Positions 1 through 5,530 of a stretch of DNA of 5,573 nt are shown here, one piece after another. Source of the DNA: an uncultured Lachnospiraceae bacterium (lineage in GTDB: Bacteria; Bacillota; Clostridia; Lachnospirales; Lachnospiraceae); assembly GCA_902463835.1 (NCBI GenBank), contig CABQGZ010000251.1:1-5573 (forward strand). The letters run 5' to 3'. Numbering within the stretch: position 1 is the stretch's first letter; each line of letters begins with the position of its first letter. The notes beneath the pieces are model-generated. The model was given only the letters and a program-made list of their open reading frames with translations. It ran no database searches and was not told the DNA's origin. The position numbers and the translations under genes are program-made.

Positions 1-28
1 GTGCATAAAGGTTCGCTGATTTAGCCAT
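1..28 (-). CDS. RelB/DinJ-family antitoxin, N-terminal fragment (runs off the left edge)
   Basis: Only the first nine codons are inside the window, reading MAKSANLYA, with the next codon starting with C. This start resembles the conserved opening of RelB/DinJ-type antitoxins (MAKSANLYARI...), ribbon-helix-helix proteins that neutralise a RelE/YafQ-type mRNA-cleaving toxin and repress their own operon. The start is supported by an AAAGGAG ribosome binding site 8 bases upstream and a good sigma-A-like promoter further up. A toxin gene would be expected just beyond the window edge, overlapping or directly after this gene. The gene is divergent from the macro-domain gene. The identification rests on nine residues, so it is plausible but not secure. 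Confidence 0.6.
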
Positions 29-36
29 ATCGAAAA

Positions 37-43
37 CTCCTTT
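37..43 (-). promoter_or_regulatory. Ribosome binding site of the RelB/DinJ-like gene
   Basis: On the minus strand this reads AAAGGAG, 8 bases before the ATG at 28. It fixes the start of a gene of which only 28 bases are visible. Confidence 0.7.
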
Positions 44-66
44 CATGATTGCTTCACTCTATCATG
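44..66. repeat. Inverted repeat in the leader of the RelB/DinJ-like gene
   Basis: CATGAT (44-49) and ATCATG (61-66) form a perfect 6-bp inverted repeat with an 11-base spacer. It lies between the predicted -10 box and the ribosome binding site of the antitoxin-like gene. It could be an operator half-site pair or a weak leader hairpin. A 6-bp match this close can also arise by chance. Confidence 0.3.
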
Positions 67-71
67 CTTAT

Positions 72-100
72 ATTATACACGAATGTGCGCACAAAAGCAA
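72..100 (-). promoter_or_regulatory. Promoter of the RelB/DinJ-like gene
   Basis: Reading the minus strand, -35 TTGCTT (100-95) and a perfect -10 TATAAT (77-72) are separated by 17 bases. Transcription would start near 65, about 37 bases before the start codon. This is one of the two best promoters in the window. Confidence 0.7.
84..93. promoter_or_regulatory. Palindrome TGTGCGCACA inside the promoter spacer (possible operator)
   Basis: A perfect 10-bp palindrome sits exactly between the -35 and -10 boxes of the antitoxin-like promoter. RelB/DinJ-type antitoxins repress their own promoters by binding short palindromes, so this is a natural candidate operator. That role is inferred from position and family behaviour. 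Confidence 0.45.
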
Positions 101-107
101 TACTAAT

Positions 108-134
108 TTGCGGAGACTTATCGAAAAATATACT
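108..134 (+). promoter_or_regulatory. Possible promoter of the macro-domain gene
   Basis: A -10-like TATACT (129-134) has a TTGCGG (108-113) 15 bases upstream, a short spacer. An alternative is TTGGAG (134-139) with TATAGA (156-161) at 16 bases. Either way the promoter is back to back with that of the antitoxin-like gene, and the 138-156 inverted repeat would overlap or adjoin the start of transcription. Confidence 0.35.
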
Positions 135-137
135 TGG

Positions 138-156
138 AGCGTTAATATGTAACGCT
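138..156. promoter_or_regulatory. Perfect 7-5-7 inverted repeat before the macro-domain gene (candidate operator)
   Basis: AGCGTTA (138-144) and TAACGCT (150-156) are perfect inverted copies around the 5-base spacer ATATG. The element lies directly downstream of the -10-like TATACT and 19 bases before the start codon. There is no T-run after it, so it is not a terminator. Its dyad spacing and position suit a dimeric DNA-binding regulator; the XRE/TPR protein encoded at 1725 or the macro protein's own C-terminal domain are possible binders, but nothing shows this. Confidence 0.5.
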
Positions 157-175
157 ATAGAAGAGGATCAATACC

Positions 176-1246
176 ATGCCAATACAGATCATGCGAAACG
201 ACATAACAAAAGTAACATGTGACGCCATTGTCAATGCCGCCAACACCTCTCTGCTGGGCGGCGGGGGCGTTGACGGAGCAATCCACAGGGCAGCCGGAAA
301 AGGATTGCTTTTGGAATGTATAAAGCTGGGCGGCTGCCGGGTAGGACAGGCCAAGATCACCGGCGCTTACCGTCTCCCCTGCAAATACATCATTCACACC
401 GTGGGGCCCAGATGGCATGGCGGACAGCGGGGGGAGAAGGAACTGCTGGAATCCTGTTATCGGGAATCCCTGAAGCTTGCCCGGGAGAATCATTGCGAAT
501 CCGTGGCATTTCCGCTGATTTCATCCGGCGCCTACGGATATCCCAAGGCTCAGGCGCTGCGGGTGGCCATGGATGTGATCAGTGAGTTCCTGGCAGACAA
601 CGATATGCAGGTATACATTGTGGTATTTGATCGGGAAGCATTCCAGATCAGCAGCAAATTGTTTGACGATATTCAGGAATACATAGACCATACCTATGTG
701 GAGCAGCATACGAATACGAATCTGGAACGTATGCGCAGTGCCCGTGTCGGGGTGTGTGAGGATGATATATGGGAGGAAGAGGAACAGATCCTGTTTCCCG
801 ATGTACGAAAGGAGGACACGGCATATGTTCCGCTGTCGAAACCGACAGAGCCGGCGATGCCGTATGCAGCTGCCGCTCCAAGCCTGTCAGAGGCTCTAAA
901 GGAGATCGACGAAAGCTTCGCCCAGATGCTTCTGCGCAAGATTGACGAAAAGGGTCTGACGGATGCTCAGTGCTACAAGAAGGCAAATGTAGACCGCAAG
1001 CTCTTCTCAAAGATTCGGTCCAACACACAGTACAAGCCCAGCAAGGCCACGGCCATCGCCTTTGCCATTGCGCTGGAGCTGTCCCTGGAGGAGACAAAGG
1101 ACATGCTGATGAAAGCGGGCTATGCCCTTTCCCACAGCAATAAGTTTGATATCATCATTGAGTACTTTATACAAAACCGCAACTACAATATTTTCCAGAT
1201 CAACGAGGTGTTGTTCGCCTTTGATCAGAGCCTGCTTGGCGTGTAA
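176..1246 (+). CDS. Macro-domain protein with C-terminal helix-turn-helix-like helical domain
   Basis: The 356-residue cytoplasmic protein begins with a MacroD/YmdB-like macro domain (about 1-165). Visible motifs are NDIT (8-11), VNAAN (19-23), the glycine loop GGGGVDGAIH (28-37) and SSGAYGYP (116-123). N23 and D33 have the 10-residue spacing of the catalytic Asn/Asp of YmdB and MacroD1, so ADP-ribosyl or O-acetyl-ADP-ribose hydrolysis is plausible. An acidic linker (about 171-235, with a run of E at 200-203) leads to a helical domain (about 236-356). That part looks XRE-like (LTDAQCYKKANVDRKLFSKI at 261-280) and resembles a conserved Clostridia module I recall but cannot name. The protein is about twice the length of a stand-alone macro protein. 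The ATG at 176 follows AGAGGA by 8 bases. The next gene is a truncated vWA relic. Automatic pipelines may call this an RNase III inhibitor after YmdB; that function is not shown here. Confidence 0.88.
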   Translation: MPIQIMRNDITKVTCDAIVNAANTSLLGGGGVDGAIHRAAGKGLLLECIKLGGCRVGQAKITGAYRLPCKYIIHTVGPRWHGGQRGEKELLESCYRESLKLARENHCESVAFPLISSGAYGYPKAQALRVAMDVISEFLADNDMQVYIVVFDREAFQISSKLFDDIQEYIDHTYVEQHTNTNLERMRSARVGVCEDDIWEEEEQILFPDVRKEDTAYVPLSKPTEPAMPYAAAAPSLSEALKEIDESFAQMLLRKIDEKGLTDAQCYKKANVDRKLFSKIRSNTQYKPSKATAIAFAIALELSLEETKDMLMKAGYALSHSNKFDIIIEYFIQNRNYNIFQINEVLFAFDQSLLGV

Positions 1247-1271
1247 AATCACAGTTCGGCCAGCAGCATGA

Positions 1272-1625
1272 CACCACATCGGAAATATCCACAAGTATGC
1301 CCGGCCGGAGGATGTGCCGGAGCACACCATGTTTGTCATCACAACGGACGGTATGGAGAATGCCAGCAGCCGGTACAGCAGTGATGAGGTCAAGAAAATG
1401 ATCGAACGTGAAAAAAGGGAATATGGATGGGAATTCCTGTTCATCGGCGCCAACATTGACGCGGTGGAGACGGCGGCCCGGTTCGGGATCAATAGGGATC
1501 GCGCAGTCAACTACAATACCGTTGCAGAAGCGGTGTGCTGCGCCCGGGCGAATATACCGTTATCCGAGGACTGGGGAGAAGAGATAGAGGAGGATTGCAA
1601 AATGCGCAGGTGCAAAAAGAAATAA
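1272..1625 (+). pseudogene. 5'-truncated von Willebrand factor A (vWA) domain gene
   Basis: An open frame from just after a TGA at 1269-1271 to the TAA at 1623-1625 encodes the C-terminal part of a vWA-domain protein. It reads HHIGNIHKYARPED, then MFVITTDGMENAS, EFLFIGANIDAVETAA and a normal-looking tail. The vWA resemblance starts upstream of the first usable start (GTG at 1314), so translation from that codon would begin inside the fold. The N-terminal part, including the DxSxS metal-site motif, is missing (roughly 110-130 residues judged from memory of full-length relatives). The remaining D of TTDG would be the third metal-site motif. The segment after VNYN seems shorter than in relatives. 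No convincing ribosome binding site precedes it; GGAGG at 1307-1311 is only 2 bases from GTG. The fragment begins 25 bp after the macro-gene stop, so a deletion probably joined the two. A short expressed remnant is possible but unlikely. Confidence 0.75.
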
Positions 1626-1660
1626 AGCACGCAACCCGCTACGGCAAAATTTCCCGCCAT

Positions 1661-1690
1661 TTGGTATGGACAAGCACTGAAAAATATTTT
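1661..1690 (+). promoter_or_regulatory. Possible promoter of the XRE/TPR regulator
   Basis: TTGGTA (1661-1666) and TATTTT (1685-1690) are separated by 18 bases, in the 99-bp gap between the vWA relic and the regulator gene. The -10-like box lies inside the palindrome at 1675-1696. Confidence 0.4.
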
Positions 1691-1696
1691 ACAGTG
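1675..1696. promoter_or_regulatory. 22-bp near-perfect palindrome before the XRE/TPR regulator (candidate operator)
   Basis: CACTG (1675-1679), the self-complementary AAAATATTTT (1681-1690) and CAGTG (1692-1696) form a 22-bp dyad with one mismatched pair (A1680/A1691). It covers the presumed -10 box and ends 28 bases before the start codon. XRE-family proteins often bind such dyads as dimers and regulate their own promoters, so autoregulation is the simplest reading; it is inferred from position. Confidence 0.55.
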
Positions 1697-1724
1697 TTGT
1701 CAAAAATAACAGAGGTGGGAAAAT

Positions 1725-2633
1725 ATGGCAAAATATGCGATTGGAACGATCCTGTATGAAGCCCGTATTCGCAGAAGAATCCCTCAGAAGGAGCTGTGTA
1801 ACGGAATATGCACGGCAGTGACGCTGTCAAGAATCGAAAACGGAACCCAGACGCCTAGAAGAACGCTCTGCGAGGCATTAATGCAGCGTCTGGGCCTGCC
1901 GACGCCGGCCAGCTTTTTGGTGGTCAGTCATGAAGAACTGGAGCAAAGCAATCTGGAGCAGCAGATACGGGCGAAGCTGTCCAGGGAGGAGTACGATTAT
2001 GAAGAACTGCTGACCCAGTATGAGTATTGCAGTCAGGAAATGGATCCCATGGAAGAACAGTTCGAGCTGTACGCGTCAGCACGGCTGCAGTATCATCGCA
2101 CGGGCAATTGGAAGTATGCGCGGGAGGAGCTTCTGGAAGCGCTTGGGCTTACCATGCCCGAATTAGACCTCCGTCTCCTGCATGAGACAAGATTTCTGAC
2201 TACCATGGAGCTTGTGATCCTTAGGGATATCGCCCTTGGCGATTACGGACAAGGCAAAAAGGAGGAGGCAAAAAGTATCCTGCTCTGCCTGAAAAATTAT
2301 CTGGAGCACAAGGAGGTGGATCTGGAGGAGAAGGCGAAGTTATATCCGGAGATACTCTGCTACCTTGGCGGCTGGGTGGGAGCGGAAGGGCGCAATGAGT
2401 TTGCGTATGAATTGTGTGAGAATGGAATCCGTTTTTGTATTGCCTATGACAGGCTGACCTTTTTCCCGAGACTGCTTTTTCATAAGGGCAGCAGCCTGGC
2501 GCGTATGGGCAGACGGGAGGAAGCCATGCCCTGTTTTCGCCAGGCCTGCGCTATTTTTGAAGCCATGGACGACCAGAAAAGAGTGCATCAGTGCAGGCGG
2601 GAGATGGAGGCGCTTACAGAAGCCGACTCGTAG
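1725..2633 (+). CDS. XRE-family transcriptional regulator with TPR-like C-terminal domain (RRNPP-like)
   Basis: This 302-residue cytoplasmic protein has an XRE helix-turn-helix at about 6-58, with QKEL (21-24) before the turn and the recognition-side motif LSRIENGTQTP (34-44). The rest is alpha-helical with TPR-like pairs at about 112-141, 155-194, 203-239 and 247-281; the last is the most typical (LLFHKGSSLARMGRREEAM). This layout and length match RRNPP-type regulators (Rgg, PlcR, PrgX), which bind short peptides through the TPR part. Peptide control here is inference, since no small secreted-peptide gene is visible on either side. The ATG at 1725 follows AGAGGTGG (1711-1718) by 6 bases. A promoter and a 22-bp palindrome lie just upstream. 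The gene converges with the ArsR-family gene, with 7 bp between the stop codons. Its targets are unknown; its own promoter and the macro gene are nearby candidates. Confidence 0.85.
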   Translation: MAKYAIGTILYEARIRRRIPQKELCNGICTAVTLSRIENGTQTPRRTLCEALMQRLGLPTPASFLVVSHEELEQSNLEQQIRAKLSREEYDYEELLTQYEYCSQEMDPMEEQFELYASARLQYHRTGNWKYAREELLEALGLTMPELDLRLLHETRFLTTMELVILRDIALGDYGQGKKEEAKSILLCLKNYLEHKEVDLEEKAKLYPEILCYLGGWVGAEGRNEFAYELCENGIRFCIAYDRLTFFPRLLFHKGSSLARMGRREEAMPCFRQACAIFEAMDDQKRVHQCRREMEALTEADS

Positions 2634-2640
2634 AAAATGG

Positions 2641-3003
2641 CTATTCCATCACATGCTCCATCCCCTGGGCAAGAATGGTGTGCACATGGCTGTCCGCAAG
2701 GGAGTAGTAGATGGTCTTCCCATCCCGGCGGTATTTTACCAGATGACTTTGCTTTAACACCCGCAGCTGATGAGAGATGGCACTCTGGGTCATATCAAGT
2801 GCCTCCGCAATGTCGCAGACGCAGAGTTCCTGATTGGACAATGCGTGCAGGATGCGCAGCCGGGTGGGATCTCCGAACACCTTGAACAGATCAGCCAGAG
2901 AAAAAAGATTATCCTCGCTGAGCATATTCTGCATGTGTATATGATGGTTGTGCTGTACCTGGCAGATCGGTGCGTCTGCTTCTGCTGCATTTATTTTCTT
3001 CAT
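2641..3003 (-). CDS. ArsR/SmtB-family zinc/cadmium-sensing repressor
   Basis: This 120-residue winged-helix repressor shows FGDPTRLRILHAL (43-55), the recognition helix region MTQSAISHQLRVLKQ (71-85) and the wing KYRRDGKTIYYSL (90-102). It keeps both metal sites known from SmtB/ZiaR. The alpha3N ligands are C14 and H18 in the His-rich N-terminus plus C61 and D64 of the ELCVCD motif, where C63 is an extra thiol as in CadC. The alpha5 ligands are D104, H106, H117 and E120. These positions equal the published SmtB numbering as I recall it. In this family the metal-free dimer represses and Zn(II) or Cd(II) releases it. The gene lies 158 bp behind the metal ATPase on the same strand, and a matching 12-2-12 operator precedes that ATPase. 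The ATG follows GGAGG (3015-3011) by 7 bases. Preference for Zn, Cd or Pb cannot be read from sequence alone. Confidence 0.92.
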   Translation of the reverse strand: MKKINAAEADAPICQVQHNHHIHMQNMLSEDNLFSLADLFKVFGDPTRLRILHALSNQELCVCDIAEALDMTQSAISHQLRVLKQSHLVKYRRDGKTIYYSLADSHVHTILAQGMEHVME

Positions 3004-3052
3004 GGTGCTGCCTCCGTTCTCAAGGGGTGTATCGTTATCGTGTTACTATGAA

Positions 3053-3097
3053 GCAGCTGCCTTTCGGATGTATTTTCGTACGTACGAGGGCAGCTGC
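3053..3097. repeat. GC-rich long-range inverted repeat in the leader of the ArsR-family gene
   Basis: GCAGCTGCC (3053-3061) and GGCAGCTGC (3089-3097) are perfect 9-bp inverted copies around 27 bases, which contain the 12-bp palindrome TCGTACGTACGA (3076-3087). GCAGCTGC is itself self-complementary, so the same element is also a direct repeat (GCAGCTGCCTTTC at 3053-3065 and 3090-3102). It lies between the predicted promoter and the ribosome binding site of the repressor gene. There is no U-run after it on the minus strand, so it is not an intrinsic terminator. It could be an mRNA processing or stabilising structure, or a double binding site. Confidence 0.5.
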
Positions 3098-3114
3098 CTT
3101 TCCTGTCTGGTATT

Positions 3115-3143
3115 ACTATAGCAAAAAAGAGGCGGCAAAACAA
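3115..3143 (-). promoter_or_regulatory. Promoter of the ArsR-family gene
   Basis: On the minus strand, -35 TTGTTT (3143-3138) and -10 TATAGT (3120-3115) are 17 bases apart. Transcription would start near 3108 and leave a leader of about 100 nt. The promoter starts only 19 bp after the ATPase stop codon. No terminator is visible between the genes, so read-through from the ATPase promoter is also likely. I see no 12-2-12 ArsR-type operator here. Confidence 0.5.
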
Positions 3144-3161
3144 TAGTCTTTTTCCAGGCGG

Positions 3162-5453
3162 CTACTTTTTATAGAGAATCCGTATGGAATTCAAAATGCA
3201 GATCATAGCCACTCCGGTATCCGCAAAAACGGCCATCCACATGGAGGCAAAGCCGCAGAGCCCCAGGATCATGACAGCGATCTTGATCACCAGCGCGAAG
3301 ACTACATTCTGCATGGAGATCCTGCGGGTAGCCCGGGCGATGGACAGAGACTGGGGAATGGCCTCCATAGCGGAGGTGAGAAACACCACATCCGCCGCCT
3401 CAATGGCGGCGTCCGCACCGCTGCCCATGGCTGCACCTACATCGGCGCCGGCCAGAACCGGAGCGTCATTGATGCCGTCCCCCACGAACATGACTGGGCC
3501 ATGACTCTTGCGGATATCGCCAAGACGGTTTAATTTATCCTCTGGCAGCAGCTTTGCGTGGACTTCATCAATACCGGTTTCCCGGGCTACAGCCATGGCA
3601 CTGTCAGGAGCGTCCCCCGTCAGCATGGCTGTGGTAATATGCAGCTGCTGAAGCTTATGGATGGCGCTTTTCGCATCCGGCTTTAAGGTGTCGGAAATGA
3701 CCACGTATCCCTTCAAGACACCGTTGATTGCGATAAATACCTCCGAACCGTAGTCCGCTTTCCCATCCTCATTCACAGTAACCAGGAACCGCTCCATCAG
3801 CTTGCGGTTTCCGCACAATACTTCGCCTGCGGCCAGCCTAGCCTTGATTCCATGTCCCGGAATCTCCTCCAGAGCAAGGGGCGTCTCCAGTGTAAGCTGC
3901 CTCTGGCGGGCGGCTGCAACAATACTGATGGCGATGGGATGCGTAGAATTCTGCTCACAGCTGGCGCAGATGGAGAGCAGTTCGTCCTCGGGACTGCCGT
4001 CGACGGTCACCGTTTTCTGCAGAACAAAATTCCCTTTCGTTATGGTTCCTGTTTTATCCATGATCACGGCCTTCACATTGCTCATAGCTTCGATGGCCAC
4101 ACCGCCTTTAAAGAGGATACCCTTCCGGGAACCGGCGCCGATCCCGGAGAAAAATGCAAGAGGTACGCTCAACACCAGAGCGCAGGGACAGCTCATGACA
4201 AGAAAAGTCAATGCCGTATAGACCCAGTAACTCCAATTGCCGGTGATGAGAGAGGGAACAATGGCGGTTCCAAGGGCCAGCAGAACCACAATGGGCGTGT
4301 AGATCCTTGCAAAGCGTGTGATAAACCGATCAATCCTGGGCTTGCTTGCGGCAGCATTTTCCACAGAATCCAGAATCCGTGTCACCATGGACTCCGACAG
4401 GGGCTTCTCCACTCGTATTTTAATCAGGCCAGAGGTGTTGACACAGCCGGAGGTCACCTGGCTGTGGACAGTCACTTTCACCGGAACGGGCTCTCCGGTG
4501 ATGGGAGAGGTGTCGATCCGGCTTTCTCCCTCGGTTACTACGCCGTCCAGAGGTATCCGGTCACCTGGACGGACCAACAGAATGTCGCCAACGGCGGCAT
4601 CCTTGGCGTCGATGACCTGCATCTGATTGTCCTTCACCAGAGTTACCACCTCAGGCCGCAGATCTACGGCATTCATAATCTGGCTTCGGCTCTTCTCCAC
4701 GGCTACATGCTCAAAATATTCGCCGATGCGGTAGAACAGCATAACGCCAACCGCCTCCGCAAATTGACCGATGGCCACGGCGCCCAGGGTGGCCAGACTC
4801 ATCAGAAAATTTTCATCAAAGATCTGTCCCTTTAAAATATTTTTTCCAGCGATCAGAAGAATCTCGCCACCCAGCAGCAGATAAGCGATGATGCAGACAA
4901 TGGAGGGAATCACTGTCGGTACCGCCGGGATATGTCCCAACACTTCACCGGCGACAAATAATACGGCGCCGATCAGAATGACAGACAGATCCTTCCGGTG
5001 ATGATTCTCATGGCTTTCTGGCTGTGGGTTGGTGTCATCTAACTCCACTACCCGCACTTCCGATTCGATAGAAGAACAAATCTCTCGAATTCGGGGAAGA
5101 TAGCTGTCCGGATCCTTAGCAGTGATCCGAAGCTGCCTGGTGGTAAAGGTAATGGCGGCACTTGTAATACCGTCAAGCTCCGCGATCTTCTGCTCCATCT
5201 TGGCAGCGCAGTTGGCACACCCCAAGTTCTCCAGCATGTAGATTTTTTTCTGGTTGCCGCCGCCCAAACCGCAGCGGCAGTCCGCCAAAGGCTTTCCACA
5301 GGCAGCGCAGAATGTGGGGGCAGCAGTGTCAGAATGGTGATGCTCGTGATGATGATGTCCGATCTCATGTTCGTGTCCGCAATCACAGTCTTCGTGGTGG
5401 GAATGCCCATGACCGCAATCGCAATTATCGTGATTATGATGTTCATGGCTCAT
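3162..5453 (-). CDS. cadA: P1B-type heavy-metal (Zn/Cd/Pb) exporting ATPase
   Basis: This 763-residue membrane ATPase exports Zn(II), Cd(II) or Pb(II) from the cytoplasm. A His/Cys-rich N-terminus (3-40; 17 His and 4 Cys) is followed by a four-Cys knuckle (C49, C52, C59, C61) and one HMA domain (about 71-137) with GCANC (78-82). Core motifs follow: actuator TGEP (319-322), intramembrane SCPC (421-424), phosphorylation site DKTGT (466-470), HP pair (505-506), TGD (612-614) and GDGINDAP (658-665). K724 and D745 have the same 21-residue spacing as the K693/D714 metal-site pair of E. coli ZntA, which separates this from copper ATPases. The start is the ATG at 5453, with GGAGG (5465-5461) 7 bases upstream; a longer frame to 5561 would run through the promoter and operator. 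The ArsR-family gene follows on the same strand. The name cadA is by family; zntA would be equally defensible. Confidence 0.95.
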   Translation of the reverse strand: MSHEHHNHDNCDCGHGHSHHEDCDCGHEHEIGHHHHEHHHSDTAAPTFCAACGKPLADCRCGLGGGNQKKIYMLENLGCANCAAKMEQKIAELDGITSAAITFTTRQLRITAKDPDSYLPRIREICSSIESEVRVVELDDTNPQPESHENHHRKDLSVILIGAVLFVAGEVLGHIPAVPTVIPSIVCIIAYLLLGGEILLIAGKNILKGQIFDENFLMSLATLGAVAIGQFAEAVGVMLFYRIGEYFEHVAVEKSRSQIMNAVDLRPEVVTLVKDNQMQVIDAKDAAVGDILLVRPGDRIPLDGVVTEGESRIDTSPITGEPVPVKVTVHSQVTSGCVNTSGLIKIRVEKPLSESMVTRILDSVENAAASKPRIDRFITRFARIYTPIVVLLALGTAIVPSLITGNWSYWVYTALTFLVMSCPCALVLSVPLAFFSGIGAGSRKGILFKGGVAIEAMSNVKAVIMDKTGTITKGNFVLQKTVTVDGSPEDELLSICASCEQNSTHPIAISIVAAARQRQLTLETPLALEEIPGHGIKARLAAGEVLCGNRKLMERFLVTVNEDGKADYGSEVFIAINGVLKGYVVISDTLKPDAKSAIHKLQQLHITTAMLTGDAPDSAMAVARETGIDEVHAKLLPEDKLNRLGDIRKSHGPVMFVGDGINDAPVLAGADVGAAMGSGADAAIEAADVVFLTSAMEAIPQSLSIARATRRISMQNVVFALVIKIAVMILGLCGFASMWMAVFADTGVAMICILNSIRILYKK

Positions 5454-5460
5454 GATGAAT

Positions 5461-5465
5461 CCTCC
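5461..5465 (-). promoter_or_regulatory. Ribosome binding site that sets the ATPase start
   Basis: The minus strand reads TAGGAGG, 7 bases before the ATG at 5453. It decides for this start over the in-frame ATG at 5561, which lies upstream of the promoter. Confidence 0.85.
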
Positions 5466-5473
5466 TAAAAACA

Positions 5474-5499
5474 AATATATGAATAAATGTTCATATGTT
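5474..5499. promoter_or_regulatory. 12-2-12 SmtB/CzrA-type operator of the metal ATPase gene
   Basis: Two 12-bp arms (5474-5485 and 5488-5499) flank a 2-bp centre and match as inverted copies at 10 of 12 positions. The core reads TGAATA-AA-TGTTCA, close to the TGAACA-N2-TGTTCA core bound by zinc-sensing ArsR/SmtB repressors. It covers the predicted transcription start of the ATPase gene, so binding should block RNA polymerase. The ArsR-family protein encoded at 2641-3003 is the obvious ligand. Confidence 0.85.
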
Positions 5500-5500
5500 A

Positions 5501-5530
5501 TATATAAGCACAATAAAAGGAAAATGTCAA
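5501..5530 (-). promoter_or_regulatory. Promoter of the metal ATPase gene
   Basis: On the minus strand a perfect -35 TTGACA (5530-5525) is followed after 18 bases by TATATA (5506-5501), or after 17 bases by TTATAT. Transcription would start near 5494, inside the 12-2-12 operator, and leave a leader of about 40 nt. The 43 bases beyond it to the window end are AT-rich and show no gene. Confidence 0.8.

Noticed and set aside
648..1097. A 149-codon minus-strand frame opposite the macro-fusion gene
   Set aside because: Low-complexity composition, no motif, and fully covered by a well-supported plus-strand gene.
1314..1625. A functional short vWA gene starting at GTG 1314
   Set aside because: The GGAGG is only 2 bases from the GTG, family-like residues continue upstream of it, and the essential N-terminal part of the fold is missing.
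1626..1724. A small peptide gene that could signal to the XRE/TPR regulator
   Set aside because: The 99-bp gap holds no start with a ribosome binding site followed by a signal-peptide-like reading frame. Its content is explained by promoter, palindrome and ribosome binding site.
3121..3161. A terminator for the ATPase transcript
   Set aside because: The GGCGGC copies at 3131-3136 and 3157-3162 are direct, not inverted, repeats, so no stem forms. The T-run on the minus strand (the A-run at 3123-3128) has no hairpin before it.
3852..4835. A 327-codon open frame on the plus strand opposite the ATPase
   Set aside because: It is a mirror of the ATPase coding strand, has no recognisable domain and no ribosome binding site that I could find. 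The minus-strand frame carries all the P-type ATPase motifs.
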